Assembly: GCF_009725235.1 (NCBI RefSeq)
Contig: NZ_WJFC01000205.1
Span: forward strand, 1-24,052
Origin: Scytonema sp. UIC 10036
GTDB taxonomy: Bacteria > Cyanobacteriota > Cyanobacteriia > Cyanobacteriales > Nostocaceae
Reading direction: 5' to 3'
Length of the DNA stretch: 24,052 bases
A program made the position numbers and the translations under genes. This document shows, piece after piece, positions 16,166-23,799 of the stretch (position 1 is the first letter of the stretch; each line of letters opens with the position of its first letter). The notes below the pieces were generated by a model that saw nothing but the letters and a program-made list of their open reading frames with translations, had not been told where the DNA came from and searched no databases.

Positions 16166-17219
16166 TTAATTGCTATTTCCCTCTGCTGGTGGTAACCGTC
16201 GCAGAATATCATCACGCAGACGCACAAAGTTATCAAGCAACGCTTGAGTGTCAGCAACGGGTTCGATTGTTGTTATCTCTGAACTACCACCTGGAGTGCT
16301 AGTAATGCGACGATACTGGTCTAAGCTACGGTATGAAAAATTAAAGCCCTGAAATTTAACTTTGCCGTAACCGCGAGAACCGTGTCCGCCCAGTGCATCA
16401 TCTTCGAGAATGGCAAGTGCGATCGCAATATTTTGTAAATCCTCTATAGCTTGTTCTCTGTTTTCAACGGTGTAAACTAATTCAAATTGAAACTTCGACC
16501 CAGCCGGTACGCGTTCTAATTGACGCGGGTTAGCAGCAGCTGTGACACGGTCAATACCGTTTTCAAATTTCCACTCAGTCATAAATAGACCTGTGTCAAT
16601 TTTCTTGAGTTGTTCAGCAGACTCAGGTAATAAATGACAGTCACGAATAATCAGACGTGCAGGACAGTTGCGTCCTTTAACTTTTATAAACTCTTTAACA
16701 ACTTCTTCTGAATTAAGTTGTGTCCGGTCGTTGTCTACAAATCTGCCTGTTTTTGCTTCATCAACCCAAGCAATATAACGGGATGAAACATTTTGTACGC
16801 GTTCTAATGATTGTGATTCAAATTTATCTTTTTCTAGCCAACAGTTGCTACCACCAGTCGAACCGAAAAGTCGGGATATTGGACAAGTCTTTGCACCTTC
16901 ATAACGTATTAATAACCTCTCAATTTCTGTAAATCCATCTTCTAAATCATCGCTTTCGTAACGATAAGTACCACTTCCTCCAGTCCGATTGAGGGGTTTG
17001 TTTAACAGTCGTTCCAAAATAGAGCGTAATTTGCCTTTGATGGATGAACCGGGAAGATAAGGATATTGCGTTAGAGGATCGCGAATCACAGGTTTATCAA
17101 GTCCACCAATATCTACAGTTTTCACCACCACCACCAATATGCAAGCCAGTTTCGACTACTAGGTGAGTGTTGATTGTCACTTTACCAAATAAAGGTTTTT
17201 GTTCGATTGATGCAGGCAT
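16166..17219 (-). pseudogene. csm3: csm3 with a one-base frameshift near the start
   Basis: Csm3 is the repeated backbone RAMP of the III-A complex and cuts target RNA every six bases. The true start is ATG at 17219 (MPASIEQKPLFGKVTINTH, then VVETGLHIGGGGE). Four A on the coding strand (17119-17122) put the next codons out of frame; with three, GGGGE would run on as TVDIGGLDKPVIRDP. That downstream frame is open from 17137 to 16166 and carries the rest of the family: the catalytic-site Asp in IGGLDKPVIRDP (equivalent to D33 of the Streptococcus thermophilus protein), YLPGSSIKGKLR, and LGGHGSRGYGKVKF near the end. It is also followed by a longer C-terminal tail than the smallest relatives. Translation from the internal GTG at 17137 would lack the first strand and crRNA-binding loop. 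A sequencing error is the main alternative. Confidence 0.85.
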
Positions 17220-17221
17220 TA

Positions 17222-17794
17222 TTATTTTCCACCTTCTGCTTTATGATAGGCAATAATTGACTCAAGCAATTGAACCAGGCGTTCAAAATCTTCTTTACTA
17301 TATACTTTATCGATGGCTGCTGACATCACATCATTTAATGGTCTAGCAGATCTTTGCCTAGCAGCAGCATAGGCTAATTTTGGTTTAAGGAGAACAACAT
17401 CAGCTTCAATTTTAGTAAATAGTAATTCTGATTTTTTTAGAGCGGCTTGATTCTGAATTTTTTTCAGTTCGACTAGTAAATTTTGTTCTGAAATATTTTC
17501 CTTTTTCTTAATTTCCTTTTTTTCTTCATCAGCTTGATTTTGTATATTTTTTAACTCCCATAAAAGGATTTCATCTTCATCTTGCTGTGCTAGTTGAGCT
17601 TTTATCTGATTAATAGCATCTAAGAACTTCCGCACCTGATTAGTTTCCAATCTTTGTTGTTTGAGGTAGGGTCCAAATTTCTCAGCGTGTTTCACCAGGT
17701 CACGAATTGGGTAAGACTTGAGTCCTTCAGTCAAACCTTTAATAGTTGTAATAAGTTCATCAACAATTGTTTTTTGTGTACTGCTTTCTGTCAT
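17222..17794 (-). CDS. csm2: Csm2, small subunit of the type III-A complex
   Basis: The 190-residue helical protein matches Csm2, the small subunit stacked along the inner filament of the Csm complex. The N-terminal part contains YPIRDLVKHAEKFGPYL and LETNQVRKFLDAINQIK. The C-terminal part contains LLKPKLAYAAARQ, LNDVMSAAIDKV and EDFERLVQLLESIIAYHK. Csm2 proteins are usually nearer 120-150 residues. The extra length is a lysine/glutamate-rich insertion (about residues 72-125) in which LLWELKNIQNQA (77-88) is repeated as LLVELKKIQNQA (106-117), a 29-residue (87-base) period. The insertion sits between helices and should extend the coiled region. The frame is clean. It lies two bases after the csm3 start codon region (csm3 starts at 17219) and 72 bases downstream of the cas10 remnant. 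It is the only Csm-complex gene here that still looks whole. Confidence 0.85.
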   Translation of the reverse strand: MTESSTQKTIVDELITTIKGLTEGLKSYPIRDLVKHAEKFGPYLKQQRLETNQVRKFLDAINQIKAQLAQQDEDEILLWELKNIQNQADEEKKEIKKKENISEQNLLVELKKIQNQAALKKSELLFTKIEADVVLLKPKLAYAAARQRSARPLNDVMSAAIDKVYSKEDFERLVQLLESIIAYHKAEGGK

Positions 17795-17866
17795 GGTTAT
17801 AGCATTCCTAAATCATTTGTTAAAATAAATTAACCAAAGAGGTGCTCCAGAGCATAGAGAGAGGAA

Positions 17867-19380
17867 TCAGAGATTTTCATGACTCCTACGCGGATTGCTA
17901 TATGATGTTCTGTTTAAGAGTTCAATCCAAGTTGCAATGGCTCGAAAATATGGAGAATTGTATGGGTTTTTCAAGGAAGTACGAAAATCTCCATCCTTTA
18001 GCACATTCTGAGGTAATCGAGCCAGAGTATAAGCAATTTTGGGTAAGTGTAAATAGTAGCGTGTTTCCATCGCCTCCTTTGATTTTTGGTCTTCAAACTT
18101 TTTCATTACTTGCTCTTGTATTTGCGCTGTAATTAGCAGATTGCGAACAAAATTCGTGAATAATTTACTCCTATGTTCTCTTGTTCTAGTTTTAGAATAA
18201 AAGGTAGTACTCCTAAAAGCTTTGGCTTAGATTCTTCCTTAAGATAAGCTTTGATTTCTGAATTGACTAGGTTAATGTCATCAATTCCCAGCCACTCATC
18301 CCATTTAAAAACTTCACCAAATAAACCTAAACTATCTCTACCTTTTCCCTTTGCTGCTTCTTCTGCTTCACCTGATTCATTTGCAGCTTGATAGAGGGGA
18401 AATTTAGCATCAGCAATATTGATGCCTCCTGACAGAGTAATGTCTGGGTTATGTCCAGTGTAAGCACGAAAGCACTGATAGACATCAAAAGCGTATTCTA
18501 CAACTTTGTTCCAGGCTCCACTGATAAAGAGGTCATCACCACCTGCATAGATAAATAGCAAAATTTGAGTTTTACCTTCTGGTAAAGATTCGCTAGTATT
18601 ATAGCTATTTTGAGATGTTTCCTTTTGAGGTAACTGTTTGATATTTTTAGGTATATTTTGCTCTTTATGCTCTGCCAAGCTATTAAGATATACCTTGAAA
18701 AAATAACTCATTTGCCGGGAAAGCCCAGCTAATCGAGGTAATGTTTGGTTATCACCTAATCCCCTAGCAAAAATTTGTCCCAAACGGTCTACATCCATCC
18801 GTAAATAGCCAACTCTTTTTATACCACGAGCCAGTTCTGCCATTTCCTCAGCACGCATAAAACCTGTTTCTCCAGGTATTTGCGTCTTTATACCATACTT
18901 ACCTAGCAGTAGAGGTGCAGAATTAAACTTACGAAAGTGACGAAATCTATAATGGTCTAATTCCCAGTCATTGACTAACAAAATTGTGTCTGCATCTGAA
19001 TCTATTTGCTTCCAGTCGTCACACAGACGGTAGCGAACATTAACAGCAGATAATTCATCTTGGGGAGGTAGTTTTAACTGTATTTCATTCTTTCCAATTT
19101 CAGAAGCTTCTGAGAATTGCGATCGCAATATCGCATCAACTCGTAATAGCTGTCCCCCTAACTCATACATTCTCCGACATGTTCCGCAAGCTAGTACCGC
19201 ACCTGGTTCTTTATTCAAGGGTTGTAAATTTTCTTCGTCATCCCGATGGCAAACCTGACAAGGTGTATGAGCGTAATATTTTCCTAGCAAGTGAGAAAGG
19301 TTAGTCAGCTGCTCGCCAAATTTCCGGGATTTCAAGACATCACCGCACAATGTAGCGATCGCAGTTGCATTTGCCATCAA
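17867..19380 (-). pseudogene. cas10: cas10/csm1 remnant: 5' half deleted, frameshift near 3' end
   Basis: Cas10 (Csm1) is the large subunit that makes cyclic oligoadenylate and cuts DNA. What remains starts just before the zinc-finger region (C41-x2-C44 and C65-x2-C68, numbered from 19380). It continues with palm 2: YLRMDVDRLGQIF and the cyclase motif LFIYAGGDDLFISG (GGDD 280-283), then LSGGINIADAKFPLYQAA. The HD nuclease domain and palm 1, normally several hundred residues, are absent: at 19380 the sequence runs straight into the divergent TIGR03985 gene. Near 18170-18190 one base is lost or gained. The first frame ends at 18133 (ILKLEQE...), while the true C-terminal domain continues in another frame (REHRSKLFTNFVRNLL, then RYYLHLPKIAYTLARLPQN) to TGA at 17867. 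Without palm 1, cyclase activity is unlikely even though GGDD survives. Confidence 0.88.
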
Positions 19381-20565
19381 ACTTTTTCAGAAATAGTCTT
19401 CGAGCAAAACTTCCATCTAAATGTTGACAAATGGCAGCAGTCCATGATTCAACTGACAGGAATGAGTGAGGAGGAACTACAAAAGGGACTGCAACAGCGT
19501 CCTTTTGCTACCGTGCATCGTTCTCTCAGAGATGACCTCAAGCAACTTGTCCGCCTGGGTTGGTTGCAGATGACAGAGATGCAAAAGTATCGCTCTGTTT
19601 TAGTCCAAAATTTACCGACTCCCCCAACTCAAACAACCACGGAACTGAGCCTGTTTTCTCTAGATCTAGCACAAACATGGGAACTGCTGCAAATCTTAGA
19701 ATCAATTTCCTTTGTACAGCCAAACTTATCGTTAATTATAGGAAAGTTGTGGGAGCAGATAGCAAGCTCTTCTGCCTCTAGAGGGCTATATGCCAAAGAT
19801 CCGCATCAAAGAATATTCCTGCACCTAGACTATATCCTTTCTCCACAAATGCAAGACCGAGTTGATAATTACCAGGAACAGCTAGAACAGCTTTGGCGCA
19901 AACCCCCTGGTAGCGTAGTGCAGTTCGAGTATTGGATAGCAGCAACAGAGAACAAAGTCAAAGTGACAGTCTACCCAGTTTGCCTGCATTACCGACGCCG
20001 TGCTAAATACCTCAGTGCATACGGCACAGACCCCAATGGTAATATAGCATGGCACAACTACCGCCTAGACCGCATTGCCTGCGATCGCCTGCAAGTTCTG
20101 ACATGGGACGATCCCCTTATTCCCACGGTATTAAAGCAGATGTGGCAAACAGGAAATTTACCCATACCATCATATGTTGATGCAGAACTGAAAGCTGCTT
20201 GGGGTTTTAATTTTTATCTTAAAAAAGAATTGCTCGTTCTCCGTTTTCCAACAGATTTTGCCAAGTGGTACGTGGAAAACACCACAAGACATCCTACCTT
20301 TTGTGAAGTTTCCTATGACCAACTCCCCAAATTAATTGCTCATAATATTTTCAACAAGCAAGAACAGCAACAGTTATTAGAAATTATCAGTCAGCGTTCG
20401 AGAGAAGATGCTTATTACCAAGCCTGGATACGAGACGGCGATATCAACGTCCTGATGCGCCTGCGAGAATGGCGACCAAAAGGCGAGGTTATTGCACCGT
20501 TATCTATTCGGCAACAAATGATAGCAGAAGCAGCACAAGAATTAGCGAATTATTCTGAAAAATAA
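19381..20565 (+). pseudogene. 5'-truncated TIGR03985-type Cas protein with WYL-like domain
   Basis: The frame is open from before 19381 but the upstream part is the complement of cas10, so the native start is gone; the first in-frame ATG is 19444. The remaining roughly 394 residues begin TFSEIVFEQNFHLNVDKWQQ, then a winged-helix-like segment (ATVHRSLRDDLKQLVRLGWL). A WYL-type core follows: VTVYPVCLHYRRRAKYLSAYG and NYRLDRIA, where AKYL stands for the usual WYL. Another conserved block includes KAAWGFNFYLKKELLVLRF. I recognise this as the TIGR03985 family found beside cyanobacterial type III cas genes, thought to be a regulator because WYL domains bind ligands in CRISPR and defence regulators. 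Full-length members have an additional N-terminal portion (with an LW-x-WL-x-x-LYG-like segment). It is divergent from cas10, so a shared promoter region was lost too. Confidence 0.78.
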
Positions 20566-20599
20566 CAATGCCTCCACTCAAACACAACAAGAATACTCG

Positions 20600-20676
20600 T
20601 GTTTGTTGGGCTTTCCCTGTGGAGAAACCTCACAAATGCCTATAAATGTTGGGTTTCGTTCCTCAACCCAACCTAC
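20600..20676 (-). repeat. Dispersed repeat family 1, copy B
   Basis: Reading on the minus strand from 20676: GTAGGTTGGGT, TTGAGGAACGAAACCCAACA, TTTATAGGCATTTGTGAGG, TTTCTCCACAGG. This matches copy A (679-753) closely. The far inverted end has drifted to GTTTGTTGGG. The flank AAAATACGAAAATAC before the start also matches copies A and C. It lies between the convergent TIGR03985-type and PPK2 genes, where its pairing ends may act as a bidirectional terminator. Confidence 0.7.
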
Positions 20677-20728
20677 GTATTTTCGTATTTTTAGCCAAAA
20701 CCTACACAGTATTGGAGCGGACATCCTC

Positions 20729-21547
20729 TTAATCTGGAACGATCACCTTATCTAAGCCCTCCTCTGCTTTCGGGTATTGTGGGTTCATTGCTTCTATTGT
20801 ATCAGTAATTGTACGGGCGACCACTAGATTTCGATACCACTTTTTGTTAGCTGGCACTACGTACCATGGAGCATAAGCGGTTGAGCAATGATTAATTGCA
20901 TCCTCAAAGGCTGTTTGGTATTCATCCCAAAACAAACGCTCTTTAATGTCACTATGAGAAAATTTCCAATGCTTATCGGGATTTTGTAACCGACTTTCCA
21001 ACCGTCGTTTCTGTTCATCTTTAGAAATGTGTAGAAAAAACTTAATTATCTTAATCTTGTTAAGAGTCAGCATATACTCAAACTCATTAATAAGTTGATA
21101 GCGTTTTTCCCAAACCTCTTGAGGTACTAGCTGCTTGACTCTAACAATCAGAACATCTTCATAGTGAGAGCGGTTGAAGATGGAAATCATGCCTTGTTGT
21201 GGGACTCGGTGATGGTAACGCCAGAGAAAATCATGGCTTGATTCCTCTTGACTGGGTGTTTTGAATGACCACACCTGACAGCCTTGGGGGTTAATTCCGC
21301 TAAAAACGTGTTTGATTGTGCCATCTTTACCACCTGTGTCCATTGCTTGCAACACAATTAGCAGACTGCGCTGGTGTTCTGCATACAATCTCTCTTGTAA
21401 GTTCTGAAGGCGCTGGCGTTGGTATTCCAGTTCATCTTCAACATCTTTTTTGTTTTTGTAGTTTTCAGAGGCATTCGGATCGATTTTAGCTAAGACAATT
21501 GGTTTGTCTGGTCTAACTTGATAGCTAACATTGCTTGGTATATTCAT
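20729..21547 (-). CDS. ppk2: PPK2-family polyphosphate kinase / polyphosphate:nucleotide phosphotransferase
   Basis: From ATG at 21547 the product is 272 residues, a single-domain PPK2. Key elements are the P-loop-like LIVLQAMDTGGKDGTIKHVF, the segment GCQVWSFKTPSQEESSHDFLWRYH, the lid/Walker-B-like region GMISIFNRSHYEDVLIVRV, and KIIKFFLHISKDEQKRRLESR. WYVVPANKKWYRNLVVARTI closes the fold. PPK2 enzymes move phosphate between polyphosphate and nucleotides in the cytoplasm, usually making NDP or NTP from polyphosphate. Which direction and nucleotide class applies cannot be told here, though it resembles the TIGR03709-type group. A longer frame starts at 21583, but ATG 21547 (MNIPSNVSYQVRP) has AAAGAGA upstream and fits where homology begins. 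It is monocistronic by context, and its 3' end faces the TIGR03985-type gene across repeat copy B. Confidence 0.9.
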   Translation of the reverse strand: MNIPSNVSYQVRPDKPIVLAKIDPNASENYKNKKDVEDELEYQRQRLQNLQERLYAEHQRSLLIVLQAMDTGGKDGTIKHVFSGINPQGCQVWSFKTPSQEESSHDFLWRYHHRVPQQGMISIFNRSHYEDVLIVRVKQLVPQEVWEKRYQLINEFEYMLTLNKIKIIKFFLHISKDEQKRRLESRLQNPDKHWKFSHSDIKERLFWDEYQTAFEDAINHCSTAYAPWYVVPANKKWYRNLVVARTITDTIEAMNPQYPKAEEGLDKVIVPD

Positions 21548-21607
21548 AGCAATTCTCTTTATGTTGGAGCATTGATGTAGCAATCCTATTCAATTCATGA
21601 GATAACC

Positions 21608-21663
21608 GTAGGTAGGGAAGACAGCGCACCACTAAGACTTTTGTGCGGCAAAGCCCTACCTAC
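21608..21663 (-). repeat. Dispersed repeat family 2, copy A (56 bp)
   Basis: On the minus strand this reads GTAGGTAGGGCTTTGCCG, CACAAAAGTCTTAGTGG, TGCGCTGTCTTCCCTACCTAC. It matches 23845-23900 (plus strand) over its whole length with a few substitutions and small indels. The ends GTAGGTAGGG and CCCTACCTAC are inverted. It is non-coding. Confidence 0.72.
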
Positions 21664-21895
21664 TTACTTACTACTTAATTTAGGATTGCCATAGCATTAT
21701 TTCTTAACCTTAAGGAATGTAAGCGATCGCTACCTCTGTCATTAGTTACTGGTCACTGTTAAAACTTAGGAACTCAGTTGTTAGGAATTCCGTCATTATA
21801 CATAATTCAGTAAATTCTGTTGTTAACCCTCTTTAAGTAGTGGTTCTTAGGTAGGTCTCAGTTAAAAAGCAAACAAATATCATCCCCTTACTAAA
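21664..21895. other. Intergenic region before the secreted repeat protein
   Basis: It holds one GCGATCGC (HIP1) octamer near 21723, a short ACTGGTCACT heptamer-like stretch (about 21748-21760) and an AT-rich run that should include the promoter for the gene at 21896. No gene or riboswitch is recognised. Confidence 0.4.
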
Positions 21896-22684
21896 ATGCA
21901 TCTCAATCAAATTTCTGCTTTACCTGTGGCTTTGTTTATCTCTGTGACGACAGTGGAAATGCATGTACCAATTGCCTCAGCAGAGGAAGTAAAACCTTTT
22001 GATTCTCCCTTACTGATATCTCAAAGGTATAGGGAAAGACGTACAATCCGAGCGGTATCCGGACCAGATGACCAAGGACGCTGGCGGTTCAACAAACCCA
22101 GCGGTGTTTCTAGTGACGAAATGCGAGCACAGGGTTGCGTCGATGTTGGGTCAAATAATGCACAACGCTGGCGCTGTCCTCGTGACACAATTCGGCTAGA
22201 AATTTACAGTGGGGATTATGACGATCGCTATAATGACCGATATGACAGGGACCGCTATGATGACCGATACGATCGCGGAGGTTCTTACACCCAAAGGCTG
22301 CGAGCGGTATCAGGTCCAGATGACCAAGGGCGCTGGCGGTTTTACAAGCCAAATGATGTTTCCGATGACGCCATGAGAGCACAAGGCTGCGTTAATGTTG
22401 GAACACAAATACCTTGGCGCTGTCCGAGTGACAGAATTCGGGTAGAAGTTTTTGATAGAGAATCTGGCGGTCGCTACGATGACCGATACGATAGACGACC
22501 CTATGAAAGACGCGTGTTGCGAGCAGTATCCGGACCTGATGACCAAGGACGCTGGCGTTTCTATAAGCCAAATAACGTCTCTGATGATGCTATGCGAGCG
22601 GAAGGTTGTGTCTATGTTGGAGCAAGAAATGCCCAACCTTGGCGCTGTCCTCGCGAGAGAATTCGGGTTGAAGTTGGTCTTTGA
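21896..22684 (+). CDS. Secreted protein made of three 50-residue repeats with DRY-rich linkers
   Basis: The 262-residue product starts with a likely signal peptide (hydrophobic residues 8-20, cleavage after ASA near residue 29). It then carries three copies of one unit at about residues 52-104, 136-185 and 209-261. Each unit reads RAVSGPDDQGRWRF, KP, VS-D-MRAQGC, V-VG, WRCP, R-IR-E. Every repeat has two cysteines (81/94, 165/176, 238/251), so one disulfide per unit is likely outside the cytoplasm. Linkers 107-128 and 192-206 are Asp-Arg-Tyr rich (DDRYNDRYDR type), suggesting low-complexity, possibly metal- or surface-binding spacers. I do not recognise the family or a function. The repeats are similar at the DNA level too, which points to internal duplication. 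An intrinsic terminator follows at 22711-22736, so the gene is probably monocistronic. Confidence 0.78.
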   Translation: MHLNQISALPVALFISVTTVEMHVPIASAEEVKPFDSPLLISQRYRERRTIRAVSGPDDQGRWRFNKPSGVSSDEMRAQGCVDVGSNNAQRWRCPRDTIRLEIYSGDYDDRYNDRYDRDRYDDRYDRGGSYTQRLRAVSGPDDQGRWRFYKPNDVSDDAMRAQGCVNVGTQIPWRCPSDRIRVEVFDRESGGRYDDRYDRRPYERRVLRAVSGPDDQGRWRFYKPNNVSDDAMRAEGCVYVGARNAQPWRCPRERIRVEVGL

Positions 22685-22710
22685 TAACAGTTATTAGGTT
22701 ATTTCTGTAA

Positions 22711-22736
22711 ATATATGCGAAGGCATATATTTTTTT
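22711..22736 (+). terminator. Intrinsic terminator of the secreted repeat protein gene
   Basis: ATATATGC (22711-22718) pairs with GCATATAT (22723-22730) around the loop GAAG and is followed directly by six T (22731-22736). It lies 26 bases after the stop at 22684. Confidence 0.75.
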
Positions 22737-22760
22737 GTATTTTCTTGATAATAGACATTT

Positions 22761-22800
22761 AAGAAAAAAAATGTAGAGACTAGCATGGCTAGTCTTTACA
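22761..22800 (-). terminator. Intrinsic terminator of the 63-residue membrane protein gene
   Basis: On the minus strand, TGTAAAGACTAGC (22800-22788) and GCTAGTCTCTACA (22784-22772) form a 13-bp stem with one G-U pair and a three-base loop. A T-run (TTTTTTTTCTT, the complement of the A-rich 22761-22771) follows. It sits 55 bases past the stop of the minus-strand gene at 22855 and supports that small gene being real. Confidence 0.75.
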
Positions 22801-22854
22801 AGGATTGTACTCAAATTCAGTTATTCAGGTGCAGAAAACGAGCATTGTATGGTT

Positions 22855-23046
22855 TTAATGATACATTGCACCAATGATGAGCGTAACAACGATTGGAATA
22901 ACAATGGGGATAGCAACAATCAGCCCCCATTTACCAAATCGAATTTCTTGTCCTTCTGATTTTAGGAAAGCTATCAAAGCTGCTACTCCCATAAAGAGCC
23001 ATATACACCCGAAAGCAATAAATATAACAAATACAGAGTCTTGCAT
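22855..23046 (-). CDS. Small two-helix membrane protein
   Basis: The 63 codons start at ATG 23046 (MQDSVFVIFIAFGCIWLFMG) and encode two hydrophobic helices, about residues 5-27 and 42-60, joined by a polar loop KSEGQEIRFGKWG. It ends TLIIGAMYH. The layout suggests a plasma- or thylakoid-membrane protein with the basic loop on the cytoplasmic side. I do not recognise a family. A ribosome site is not obvious, but the frame is clean, the composition is coherent, and a strong terminator on the same strand lies just downstream at 22761-22800. It appears to be transcribed alone. Confidence 0.62.
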   Translation of the reverse strand: MQDSVFVIFIAFGCIWLFMGVAALIAFLKSEGQEIRFGKWGLIVAIPIVIPIVVTLIIGAMYH

Positions 23047-23235
23047 ATAGTTAAACCATTAATACATTTAATTGCTACTTGTATTTTATCAGTCACAGAG
23101 ATTTGTCTTGACCTGTCTCCTTCATATTTCTGTGAATTGCTAGTGTTCACCAGGCAAGATAGACTATTAAAAAAATATTAATTTTGTAGTAGCAATTTCA
23201 ATACTTGTCGGTTAAGCCTAAAAACGCGAAAACAC

Positions 23236-23353
23236 GTAGGTTGGGGGACCACAAAAAGTGCTCTGGTTTCCAGAGTTGAGTGAAGTGGCGTTTGAGGAAC
23301 GAAACCCAATATTTACAGACATTTGTTGGGTTGAGGAACGAAACCCAACCTAC
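23236..23353 (+). repeat. Dispersed repeat family 1, copy C, with a 47-base internal insertion
   Basis: It begins GTAGGTTGGG (23236-23245) and ends CCCAACCTAC (23344-23353), its exact inverse. Between the first end and TTGAGGAACGAAACCCAATA there are about 47 extra bases (roughly 23246-23292, including CTCTGG-TTT-CCAGAG, a small hairpin). The block TTGAGGAACGAAACCCAA occurs twice inside this copy (about 23292 and 23331). The preceding flank (AAGCCTAAAAACGCGAAAACAC) is shared with copy A. Confidence 0.75.
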
Positions 23354-23455
23354 AATTTCCGAAAGCCTAATACAAAAGTTTTAGTTTTCCTTACAAGCAA
23401 AGGCGATTAGCTCACAAGCCAACCGCCATAAACTGATTACCTTATGTGAGAAACC

Positions 23456-23692
23456 TTAATTACCACCAGAGGTAACAGCTTTGTAGTGCTGAGCTGTTAC
23501 TTCGCCCTTCGCATACCAATTACCATTTTTGTCTTGACCGTACTGGTTGCGAACGCTGTTCCAAGCAATTTGACGCGCACCCTCTTCGCTGATACCGTCG
23601 CTTTGAGCAGCATTGAAAGCAGCAACGAAAATCTGCTGGGCTTCTTGGGGTAATTGTTCTCTTATGTCTTGCGCTAATTCATCAACTTTCAT
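23456..23692 (-). CDS. chaB: ChaB-family protein
   Basis: The 78-residue product starts at ATG 23692 with AGGAGAG about 7 bases upstream. It has the ChaB-type core: LPQEAQQIFVAAFNAAQSDG in the first helix pair, then EEGARQIAWNSVRNQYGQD, with the family's conserved AW-x-SV segment, then GNWYAKG and a short tail. ChaB was first described next to the ChaA cation/proton antiporter of E. coli as a putative regulator, and its biochemical role is not established. No chaA-like gene is in the window, and the gene stands alone. The frame and length (about 75-80) are normal for the family. Confidence 0.9.
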   Translation of the reverse strand: MKVDELAQDIREQLPQEAQQIFVAAFNAAQSDGISEEGARQIAWNSVRNQYGQDKNGNWYAKGEVTAQHYKAVTSGGN

Positions 23693-23799
23693 CTATTCTC
23701 TCCTATTCTCTAGCTTTGGTTTCATCGTATAAAGTCAGAAGATAAATTTTCCTCTTTCTGAAAGTAGAGATAAAGAATGACCATACTTTCGGTAGAGAG

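Noticed and set aside
17119..17122. Programmed frameshifting in csm3
   Set aside because: There is no slippery heptamer with a following structure that I can identify, and the operon has several other lesions, so decay or a sequencing error is more likely.
17842..18132. Plus-strand ORF of 96 codons
   Set aside because: Antisense to the C-terminal cas10 fragment, which has clear Cas10-like sequence on the minus strand.
11000..20600. A CRISPR array belonging to the cas genes
   Set aside because: I looked for regularly spaced 30-40-base repeats in and around the cas genes and in the intergenic gaps and saw none. The locus seems to have no adjacent array inside this window.
22110..22636. Minus-strand ORFs across the triple-repeat gene
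   Set aside because: They are mirror frames of the repeated coding units; the plus-strand frame has a signal peptide, coherent repeats and a terminator.
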